From: Pseudonocardia sp. KRD291
Lineage (GTDB): Bacteria; Actinomycetota; Actinomycetes; Mycobacteriales; Pseudonocardiaceae
Length of the DNA: 47,228 bases
Assembly: GCF_019263595.1 (NCBI RefSeq)
Contig: NZ_JADQDD010000013.1
Coordinates: 1-47,228, forward strand
Direction of reading: 5' to 3'
This document shows positions 41,000-47,228 of this stretch, in pieces. Positions within the stretch are counted from its first letter, which is position 1; every line of letters starts with the position of its first letter. Both the position numbers and the translations under genes were made by a program. The notes beneath the pieces were generated by a model. The model saw nothing but the letters and a program-made list of their open reading frames with translations. It did not search any database and had not been told where the DNA came from.

Positions 41000-42490
41000 T
41001 CAGCCCACCCGAAGGTGGCGCAGGTCGCGGACCAGGTCGCGGTTGGTCAGGGCCATCACGGCCAGGAACGCGGTCGCGAGCAGGAGCCCGTCCACGATCA
41101 GTCCGACGACCGAGGCCGGGTCGGACAGCGGCCCCAGGTGGTCGGTCCCCCACCGCACCAGGAGGCAGGCCCCGGCCGCGAGCACGAGACCGCCGACGGT
41201 GCGGAGCACCGGCCCGGCCTGCGGCAGGGCGCCGGCGCGGTGCAGCACCAGCAGCGCCGGCGGCACCACGACCCAGACGGCGACGAGCTGCGCCAGTGCC
41301 GCCCCGAGCACGCCGTACGGGGTGAGCACGACCAGCCCGACCACGAGCAGCACCAGGTGCGCGACCTGCAACAGCAGGTAGGCGCCCGGGCGGTCCACCG
41401 CGCGCACGACCTCCTGCAGCATGTACTGCAGCGCGAAGCCGATCCCGTACCCGCACAGCACGACCAGCACCGGTGCCGCGGGCGCCCACCGCGCGTCCAG
41501 GACGACGACCCGGTCGGCCATCACCGCCGCGATCACGTACGGCGCCCCGGCCAGCACCAGCAGGGCCCGCACGAACCGGCTCACCGCGCCGCGCATCTCC
41601 GCGCCCTCGCGGCGCAGCCGGGCGTAGACCGGAAACGACACCGCGCCGAGCACCAGCGCCACCATCACGTACGGCGCCCACGCGATCCGGAACGCCAGCG
41701 AGTAGACGCCGACCGCGTCCGGGCCGAGGATCCGGGCCACCGCCGGGTAGTCGACGTTGATCAGCAGGATCGCGATCACCGCGCCGGGCCCGACCACGCG
41801 GGTCCAGCGCAGCGCCTCGCCGGCCGCACCGGCGTCCCAGAGGGGCCGGACCCGGGCGCCGGCCACCACGCACAGCAGCGGTTGCAGCACCGCCCCGCAG
41901 AGCAGGCCGATCGCCAGCGAGGCCGCGCCGTGCCCGGTCGCGGCCAGCGCCACGGTGACGACCGTGACCACCAGCGCGCTACCGCCGTCGGGCAGCAGCC
42001 TGCGGCGGAAGTCGAGGTTGCGGTGCATCAGGCCCATCTGGACACCGGCCGCGGCGGTGAACGGCAGGCTCAGCGCCGCGATCCGGATCAGCGGCGCCGA
42101 GCCGGGCGTCCCCAGCACCGTCGCGATCGGCTCGGCCAGCAGCACCGCGGTGGCGGCGAGCACGGTGCCGATGCCGACGCTGATCGTCATCATCGTGCCG
42201 GCCATCCGGGCCGGGTCGCGGGCGGTGCGCGAGACGATGTCGAACACGCCCATGGACTGCACGACCTGGCCGACGTTGACCAGCGCGACCGCGACCGTCA
42301 CCAGGCCCAGCTCGCCCTCGGTGAGGAACCCGGCCAGGACCACGGTGAGCGCGACCTGGCTGCCCTTGGCCAGCAGGTTGACCAGGCCCAGCCACAGCGA
42401 GCCGCGGGCGGCGCGGGTGCCGAGGCTGTCGCTCCCCGGCGGCGCGCTCCCGGGCGCAGCGCTCCCGGGAACGGGGGTGGCGTCAGACAA
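41000..42490 (-). CDS. Second Wzx/MOP-type polysaccharide exporter
   Basis: A 496-residue membrane protein with about 14 hydrophobic segments, the layout of WzxC/MOP lipopolysaccharide exporters. LWLGLVNLLAKGSQVALTVV at the start and LGLVTVAVALVNVGQVVQSMG are typical. It should flip lipid-linked repeat units of the second system. The best start is TTG 42490, 8 nt inside the end of the Wzz-like gene, because the preceding residues belong to that gene's frame shadow; no ATG/GTG lies near. Confidence 0.85.
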   Translation of the reverse strand: MSDATPVPGSAAPGSAPPGSDSLGTRAARGSLWLGLVNLLAKGSQVALTVVLAGFLTEGELGLVTVAVALVNVGQVVQSMGVFDIVSRTARDPARMAGTMMTISVGIGTVLAATAVLLAEPIATVLGTPGSAPLIRIAALSLPFTAAAGVQMGLMHRNLDFRRRLLPDGGSALVVTVVTVALAATGHGAASLAIGLLCGAVLQPLLCVVAGARVRPLWDAGAAGEALRWTRVVGPGAVIAILLINVDYPAVARILGPDAVGVYSLAFRIAWAPYVMVALVLGAVSFPVYARLRREGAEMRGAVSRFVRALLVLAGAPYVIAAVMADRVVVLDARWAPAAPVLVVLCGYGIGFALQYMLQEVVRAVDRPGAYLLLQVAHLVLLVVGLVVLTPYGVLGAALAQLVAVWVVVPPALLVLHRAGALPQAGPVLRTVGGLVLAAGACLLVRWGTDHLGPLSDPASVVGLIVDGLLLATAFLAVMALTNRDLVRDLRHLRVG

Positions 42491-43631
42491 GGACGACCGC
42501 GAGCACCGGTTCGGACGGCGGCAGCGCGTCGATCGCGCCGCGGACGTCGTCGCCGCGCACGGCGGCCCGGTCCACCACCACCAGCACCGACGGGGCGACG
42601 GCCCCGTCCCCGTCCCGCGACCCGTTCCCGGCCCGCGGCGCGGCGCCGCTCTCGGCGAGGTCGCTGCACAGGCCGCGCACGGCGCCGTCGACACCGGGGC
42701 CCGCGGCGATGACGCGCAGCGGGCGGTCGGCGGCGCGCACGAGCACGCCGACACGGTCGAGCAGGGCGGGGTCGTCGACGTCGAACACCGCGACCGGGCC
42801 GCGGCCGGTGGAGGTGACGGCCTCGAGGGCGGCGCGTCCGGCGGGGACGCGGGCGCGGAACGGGCGCATCGCGAGCGCGGCGGCCAGGGCCGCGACCAGG
42901 CCGGCGATCAGCGCCAGGCCGGTGGCCAGCGTCCAGTCCGGGCTGACCTGCGTGACCGACGCCCGGGCGTCCAGGGTGCGCAGCGTGCCGGCCGGGGCGA
43001 GCAGGTCGGCTCGGATCACCTGCTGGGCGACGGCCTCGGCGAGGCGGCCCGCGAGCTCCGGGGAGTCGGCGGTGGCCGAGATCCGGGCGACGCCGGAGCC
43101 GGCGAGCAGCTCGACGCCGATCCGGGAGCCGAGCTCGTCGGGCGGCGGCGAGCCGGGGACCTGCGCGGCGACCGCGTCGAGCAGCGTCGGCGACGTCACC
43201 AGGTCGCTGATCGAGGGCATCGCGAGGCCGACGACCTCGCCGTAGCCGGTGGAGACGCCGGACCGGTTGAGCAGCGTCGAGCCGCTGGACTCGGTGGGCA
43301 GTGCGAGCAGCCCGGCCCGGCCGGAGAACGACGGGGTGAGCAGCGCGGTCACGCCGAGCACGAGCGCGGCGACGACGATCCCGGAAACGACCGCGACGGC
43401 GGTGATGCGCGGCCAGCGGCGACGGGGACGGCGGGAGGCGGTGTCCGCCGGTCCGGGCGGCGGCGTGCCCCGCGCGGGGGGCGCGGACGGTTCGCCGTCG
43501 GGCGTGCCCGGGAGGCGGGCGGCGTCGCGCTCGAGGGGCACTGCACCATCCTGCCCTGCAGTGGACCGGCCGTCACGGCGTCTCGGCGGTGCGGTCACCG
43601 CCCGCTTGCGTGTGCCGTTCCTGCTGCTCAT
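42483..43631 (-). CDS. Wzz-like chain-length protein with degenerate C-terminal domain
   Basis: A 382-residue protein. A long basic, proline-rich cytoplasmic N-terminus leads to a first membrane segment (about 72-95), an external Wzz-like region (LLALPTESSGSTLLNRS to RASVTQVSPDW) and a second membrane segment (TGLALIAGLVAALAAALAMR, near 245). The cytoplasmic end has PLRVIAAGPGVDGAV and VLVVVDRAAVRGDDV, which look like traces of a BY-kinase fold without Walker A or a tyrosine cluster. It is coupled to GT4 (ATGA overlap) and to the flippase. Confidence 0.75.
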   Translation of the reverse strand: MSSRNGTRKRAVTAPPRRRDGRSTAGQDGAVPLERDAARLPGTPDGEPSAPPARGTPPPGPADTASRRPRRRWPRITAVAVVSGIVVAALVLGVTALLTPSFSGRAGLLALPTESSGSTLLNRSGVSTGYGEVVGLAMPSISDLVTSPTLLDAVAAQVPGSPPPDELGSRIGVELLAGSGVARISATADSPELAGRLAEAVAQQVIRADLLAPAGTLRTLDARASVTQVSPDWTLATGLALIAGLVAALAAALAMRPFRARVPAGRAALEAVTSTGRGPVAVFDVDDPALLDRVGVLVRAADRPLRVIAAGPGVDGAVRGLCSDLAESGAAPRAGNGSRDGDGAVAPSVLVVVDRAAVRGDDVRGAIDALPPSEPVLAVVLV

Positions 43632-44752
43632 CGCACTTCCTCGCGCCTGTTCGTCGGATGTCCGCCGGTCGCGGCGCGTGTCAGCTGCAGCACCATCTCC
43701 GCCACCGCGTCCGCGCTGCGCCTGCGGTCGAAGAGCTCCAGGGCCCGCTCCCGGCCGGCCGCGCCCTCGGCGGCGCCAGGTCCGGACGGGTCCAGCCGCG
43801 CCGCCAACGCTGCGGCCAGTGCCGCGGTGTCGCCCGCCGGCACGACCGCACCGGCGTCGCCGACGGCCTCGCGCACGCCGGTCACGTCGAAGCCGACGAC
43901 CGGGCGTCCCGACGCCAGTGCTTCCAGCGCCACCAGCGGCATGCCCTCCCAGCGCGACGGCAGCGCCAGCACGTCGGCGGCGGCGTACCAGGGCGCCGGG
44001 TCGTCGACGGCGCCGCGCCAGAGCACCGACGGGTCCGGGTGCTCGCCGCGCCGACGCGGGCCCTCGGGGCCGTCGCCGAGCAGCACCAGCGTCGCGTCCG
44101 GGACGGCGGCGCGGACCGACGGCCAGGCCTCGAGCAGCAGGTCCTGGCCCTTCTGCCGGGTCAGGCGCCCGGCGCAGAGCACGACCGGGCCCCCGCCCAG
44201 CCCGAGCGCGGCGCGGGCCGCGGCGGACGGGGCCGGGGTGAAGCGGTCGGTGTCGACGCCGTTCGGGACGACGAGCGCGTCGCCGCCGATCCCCGCGGCG
44301 CGGCCCGCGGAACGTTCGGCGTCGCTGACGCAGAGCAGGCGGTGGGTCCAGCGAGCACCGAGGCGTTCCCACCCGCGCGCCGCGGCCGCGACCGGGCCGC
44401 CGACGGCGTCGAAGGACCAGGCGTGCGGCTGGAACACCGTCGGGCGGCGCCCGCGGACCGCGAGGCGCCCGGCGAGGCCGGCCTTGGAGCTGTGCAGGTG
44501 CACGACGTCGGGATCCTCCGCGCGCACGATCCGGGCCAGCGCGCGGGCCTCGGCGAGCACCGTCGGGCCGGGGCCGCGGGAGGCGTCCCAGGTGCGGACG
44601 CGGATGCCGGACGCGGTGACCCGGTCGGCCAGCGGGCCGGGCGGGCAGGCGAGCGCGACGTCCCAGCCGCGGTCGCGCTGGTCGGTGCACAGCGCCCCGG
44701 CCACGGCCGCGACCCCGGCGTCGACCGGCTGGCTGACGTGCAGGATCCGCAC
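43628..44752 (-). CDS. Family 4 glycosyltransferase of the second system
   Basis: A 374-residue GT-B enzyme. HVSQPVDAGVAAVAGAL and DVVHLHSSKAGLAGRLA in the N-terminal domain; VVLCAGRLTRQKGQDLLLEA and LPSRWEGMPLVALEALASG with the conserved EX7E glutamates in the C-terminal domain. The N-terminal pattern fits the Wzz/undecaprenyl-pathway GT4 group. Its stop overlaps the Wzz-like start by 4 nt, and it begins after a 122-bp gap containing two hairpins. Confidence 0.9.
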   Translation of the reverse strand: MRILHVSQPVDAGVAAVAGALCTDQRDRGWDVALACPPGPLADRVTASGIRVRTWDASRGPGPTVLAEARALARIVRAEDPDVVHLHSSKAGLAGRLAVRGRRPTVFQPHAWSFDAVGGPVAAAARGWERLGARWTHRLLCVSDAERSAGRAAGIGGDALVVPNGVDTDRFTPAPSAAARAALGLGGGPVVLCAGRLTRQKGQDLLLEAWPSVRAAVPDATLVLLGDGPEGPRRRGEHPDPSVLWRGAVDDPAPWYAAADVLALPSRWEGMPLVALEALASGRPVVGFDVTGVREAVGDAGAVVPAGDTAALAAALAARLDPSGPGAAEGAAGRERALELFDRRRSADAVAEMVLQLTRAATGGHPTNRREEVR

Positions 44753-44830
44753 TGTCGCGCCTCCGTCCCCCGACCGGTCCGTCCACCTGAGCCGTCGACA
44801 CGCCGACGTCGTTCGTTACCACTGCTCACA

Positions 44831-44875
44831 GCCGGTGTGACCGGCGCCTCAGCCAAGATCACCGACAGTGTCGGT
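44831..44875 (-). terminator. Two hairpins after the sortase gene
   Basis: ACCGACA-G-TGTCGGT is a perfect 15-bp palindrome at 44861-44875 touching the sortase stop, and GCCGGT-GTG-ACCGGC at 44831-44845 is a second hairpin. Together they may end or attenuate the sortase transcript before the GT4 gene. An operator role for the first is possible. Confidence 0.5.
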
Positions 44876-45552
44876 CAGTGCACGGAGGCGAACACCACGA
44901 CGTTGTCCTCGTAGGAGCGCACGTCCCGGTCGAACGCGCCGCCGCAGGTGATCAGGCGCAGCTGGGCGTTCGCGGTCGGGCCGTAGACCTCGTCCGAGGC
45001 GAACGCGTCCTTCGGGTAGCTGCGCACCGAGTCGACGACGAACCGGGTCTTCCAGCCGTCGGTGCGGGTCACGACGATCTCCTGGCCGACCTTCATCTCG
45101 CGCAGCCGGAAGAACACCGCGGGCCCGCGGAACGAGTCGACGTGCCCGACGATCACGGCCGGGCCCGCCTCGCCGGGTTTCGGGCCCTGGGCGTACCAGC
45201 CGGTCCGGTCGTAGTCGACGGGCGCGGTGAGCCGGCCCGCCGGGTCGAGGCCGAGCCGTTCCGGAGCGCCGGTGTTCAGCCCGATCGCGGGCACCGACAG
45301 CCCGGCCGGGGCCGCGACCGGTTTGCCGGGGCGCCCGGCCGTCGGCACCACGTCGGCGCGGACGGCGGCCGGCGCGGCGGCGACGGCGGGTTCGGGCGCG
45401 ACCGTCTGCGCGGGGGTGGTCGCAGGCCCGCCGGAGTTCGAGAGGCCGAGACCGGCCGCGCCCAGCGGCACCGCCAACACCGCGACCGCGATCACGGCCC
45501 GGCCGGTCGGGCCGAGCCGGACCGCGTCGGAGCGGCCCCGGCTCATCAGCAC
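44875..45552 (-). CDS. Class F sortase
   Basis: A 225-residue transpeptidase with an N-terminal membrane segment (about 18-38), a proline/alanine-rich linker and the sortase barrel. Catalytic His137 (VIVGHVDS), Cys203 (LITCGG) and Arg212 (DVRSYEDN) are all present in the class F arrangement, with the usual start SVPAIGL and domain GWYAQGPKPGEAGPAVI. Sortases link surface proteins to the wall. The neighbouring DUF4397 gene ends 4 bp before GTG 45552 (ATG 45546 is the alternative start) and probably encodes a partner. Confidence 0.9.
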   Translation of the reverse strand: MLMSRGRSDAVRLGPTGRAVIAVAVLAVPLGAAGLGLSNSGGPATTPAQTVAPEPAVAAAPAAVRADVVPTAGRPGKPVAAPAGLSVPAIGLNTGAPERLGLDPAGRLTAPVDYDRTGWYAQGPKPGEAGPAVIVGHVDSFRGPAVFFRLREMKVGQEIVVTRTDGWKTRFVVDSVRSYPKDAFASDEVYGPTANAQLRLITCGGAFDRDVRSYEDNVVVFASVH

Positions 45553-45556
45553 GGTC

Positions 45557-46558
45557 TCAGCCGCTCGACCGGCGCCGCGCCGCGCTCATCGACGACATCG
45601 AGAACACCAGCAGCGGGGCCCCGGCCAGGGCCAGCAGGATCGGCAGGACGCCGGGCCCGCCCCCGGCCGTCGCGCCGGCACCCGCGGGGACGCCGCCGAT
45701 CGGGATCTGCTGCTGCGGGGCGGGCTTGGCCGCGGGCGGCTTCGGGGCTGCCGGGGCCGCCGGCGCGGCGGCCTCCGGGGCGCCCGAGGGCTGCTGCACC
45801 GACGGCGTCGGGTTGGCGGGGATCCCGACCGGCAGCCCCGCCACGTCGGCCAGGGGCTTGACGGCCAGCTTGCCGGCGGTGTCCCGGGTCACCACGACGG
45901 TGTTCACCGAGCCACCGCCGACCGGGAGCTGCCCGGCCAGGGTCTGCCCGCCGGCGCTGAGCCGCACGTCCCAGGTCTTCGCGGCGACCGTCGCGTAGTC
46001 GGTCACGGTGCCGTAGGCGAGGTCGGTGGCCAGCTTCGGGCCGTCGACGGCGAGGGCCTGCAGCGGCGGGAGGCCGTCGGCGCCCTGCACGAGCCGGACC
46101 TTGCCGTCGGCCGCGGTGGGGACGGACAGGTCGTCGTTGACGAGCTCGCCGCGCACCGAGCCGCCGGAGCCGTTGTCGAAGAACAGCAACGACTGCGCGG
46201 TGCCGGCCGCGACCTGCAGGCCGGCCGCCAGCGGGGCCTCGGCGTTCGGGTCACTGCCGGCGGGGCGCATCGAGATCGTGTACCGGCCCGGGACCAGCTT
46301 CAGGTACCCGGTGACGGCGCCGTACGCGGCCCCGCTCGCGATCCGCTGGTCCACCGAGGACGGTCCCTCGGGACCGGAGAGCGTGATGTCGACGCCCGGC
46401 GTCGTCGGGGACAGGTGCCCGAGCCGGATCTGGCCGGTCGGCTCCTGCGCCCCGGCGATCGGGGCCGTCGCCAGGGTCGCCGCGCCGACCAGCAGCGCCA
46501 TGCCCAGTAGCCCGAGCAGCCGGTCACGCCTCTGGTGCCGCAGTCGATGGCGTCGCAT
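45557..46558 (-). CDS. DUF4397 surface protein with C-terminal anchor
   Basis: A 333-residue exported protein: Arg-rich start, hydrophobic signal (LLGLLGMALLVGAATLATAPIAGA), then DUF4397-type repeats (IRLGHLSPTTPGVDI, VTGYLKLVPGRYTI, VRLVQGADGLPPL, VTDYATVAAKTW). A Pro/Ala-rich linker leads to a C-terminal hydrophobic stretch (VLPILLALAGAPLLVFS) and an Arg tail, the layout of a sortase sorting signal, but no LPXTG or LAXTG is seen before it; IPIGGVPAGAG is the nearest candidate. Adjacent to the sortase, same strand. Confidence 0.82.
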   Translation of the reverse strand: MRRHRLRHQRRDRLLGLLGMALLVGAATLATAPIAGAQEPTGQIRLGHLSPTTPGVDITLSGPEGPSSVDQRIASGAAYGAVTGYLKLVPGRYTISMRPAGSDPNAEAPLAAGLQVAAGTAQSLLFFDNGSGGSVRGELVNDDLSVPTAADGKVRLVQGADGLPPLQALAVDGPKLATDLAYGTVTDYATVAAKTWDVRLSAGGQTLAGQLPVGGGSVNTVVVTRDTAGKLAVKPLADVAGLPVGIPANPTPSVQQPSGAPEAAAPAAPAAPKPPAAKPAPQQQIPIGGVPAGAGATAGGGPGVLPILLALAGAPLLVFSMSSMSAARRRSSG

Positions 46559-46697
46559 CGATCTCCCTCTGCCGGGTCGACGGCGGACCGTCACGCTCTG
46601 GGCCCGGCCGGCCGCACAGTGTGGACACCGACAGTCACGATCTTGGCCGGACGGGGTCATCATAGATCCCGAGAGGGTGTTCCGTATCTCGTCGGGG

Positions 46698-47228
46698 TCA
46701 CGGTTCGGTCGACTCCGCGTGGTCGCCGGCACCCGCGCCGGCCCCGTTCGTGCGCGGCAGCAGCAACGGCGTGCACGCCAGCACGAGGACCGCCACCAAG
46801 CCGGCGCCGCCGAGCGCCCACGCGCCGAACAGCACGATGCCGGAGAGCTCGGTACCGAAGGAGGCCACCGACGTCACCGTGGCCCGGGAGCGGCCGCGGA
46901 TCCGGTCCTGCAGCCGGGACTCCACGTACACCCGGACCGCCTGGTAGAGACCCCAGAAGACCGTGACGCCGACCAGCCCGACCGGGTGCGTGGTGAGTCC
47001 GCCCGCGCCGAGGGCCGCGGCGGAGGCCACGAGCAGCACAGCACCGGCCCGTCCGCGGATCCGCCCGCCCACGGCCGACCCGAGCGCCCCGGCGACCGGG
47101 ACGACGAGCAGCACCAGCGGGACCGCGGCCGTCGCGATGCCGGCATCGGAGGCGATGAGCGGGAAGTACTCCTCGACCGCGTCGACACCGCCGAGCACGG
47201 CCACCGCGAGCACCGCCACCGCGACGGC
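46698..47228 (-). CDS. MFS transporter, N-terminus outside the window
   Basis: The last 176 residues of a major facilitator superfamily permease: about five or six hydrophobic segments with PLVLLVVPVAGALGSAVGGRIRG (a loop with the basic pattern), VFWGLYQAVRVYVESRLQDRI and a short soluble tail. Substrate unknown. The reading frame continues past the right edge. It is upstream of the DUF4397 gene by 139 bp, which probably contains that gene's promoter. Confidence 0.82.
   Translation of the reverse strand, partial: AVAVAVLAVAVLGGVDAVEEYFPLIASDAGIATAAVPLVLLVVPVAGALGSAVGGRIRGRAGAVLLVASAAALGAGGLTTHPVGLVGVTVFWGLYQAVRVYVESRLQDRIRGRSRATVTSVASFGTELSGIVLFGAWALGGAGLVAVLVLACTPLLLPRTNGAGAGAGDHAESTEP

Noticed and set aside
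41757-44840. A 1027-codon open frame on the plus strand across flippase, Wzz-like and GT4 genes
   Set aside because: Low-complexity Arg/Ala/Ser-rich translation and no motifs; the minus strand has the family signatures.
1-47228. Polyketide or peptide antibiotic cluster
   Set aside because: No PKS, NRPS or other scaffold genes; the deoxysugar and aminotransferase genes are all explained by polysaccharide synthesis.
1-47228. tRNA, rRNA, prophage or attachment site
   Set aside because: No cloverleaf-like sequence with a CCA-type end, rRNA core or phage structural gene was recognised by eye; a tRNA search tool could still find one.

Overview
The window is a GC-rich stretch (sampled coding lines are about 70-75% G+C) with GTG/TTG starts, GTGA/ATGA stop-start overlaps and actinobacterial protein families. 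It looks like chromosome of an actinomycete, most likely of the Pseudonocardia group; that placement is inferred from general protein resemblance, not from a search. Nearly everything concerns nucleotide-sugar synthesis and the assembly of surface polysaccharides.

Layout. 1-3421: dTDP-L-rhamnose genes as two divergent pairs, rmlB-rmlC (left) and rmlD-rmlA (right). 3449-4164: a VapBC toxin-antitoxin operon with a visible operator. 4194-8960: a leftward operon (nucleotidyltransferase, PLP aminotransferase, SDR, GlmS) for a second amino-sugar nucleotide. 9264-14802: a rightward operon with an initiating sugar-phosphate transferase followed by acetyltransferase, aminotransferase, 3-dehydrogenase and 6-dehydrogenase genes, matching the Wbp route to UDP-2,3-diacetamido-2,3-dideoxy-glucuronic acid. 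14851-26352: a leftward run of two polysaccharide deacetylases, a FemAB/GNAT-like protein, GT4, Wzy-like polymerase, GT2, Wzx-like flippase and two tandem beta-helix proteins that share an almost identical 627-bp core. 26493-28743: PIG-L deacetylase and a Wzz/BY-kinase fusion without a C-terminal tyrosine cluster.

28752-33376 is a break in the theme: a PAP2 phosphatase, a small Cys/His protein, a TetR regulator divergent from a CocE/NonD hydrolase, and a decayed IS5-type element that abuts the hydrolase stop codon. 33377-35604 is a decaying deoxysugar patch: a remnant of a low-molecular-weight tyrosine phosphatase, an intact C-methyltransferase-like gene, a second RmlC-like epimerase and a frameshifted fragment of another C-methyltransferase.

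35611-47228 holds a second polysaccharide system: LCP ligase, a second initiating sugar transferase, SDR, a glycosidase-like lipoprotein, a second flippase, a Wzz-like protein without a canonical kinase domain and a GT4, followed by a class F sortase next to a DUF4397 surface protein and the end of an MFS transporter.

How it fits together (inference): the rml, Wbp-like and aminotransferase/GlmS operons supply activated sugars; the two sugar transferases start lipid-linked repeat units; GTs, flippases, the polymerase and Wzz-type proteins build and export chains; deacetylases adjust N-acetyl groups; the LCP protein would attach polymer to the wall. No rRNA, tRNA or CRISPR array was seen.
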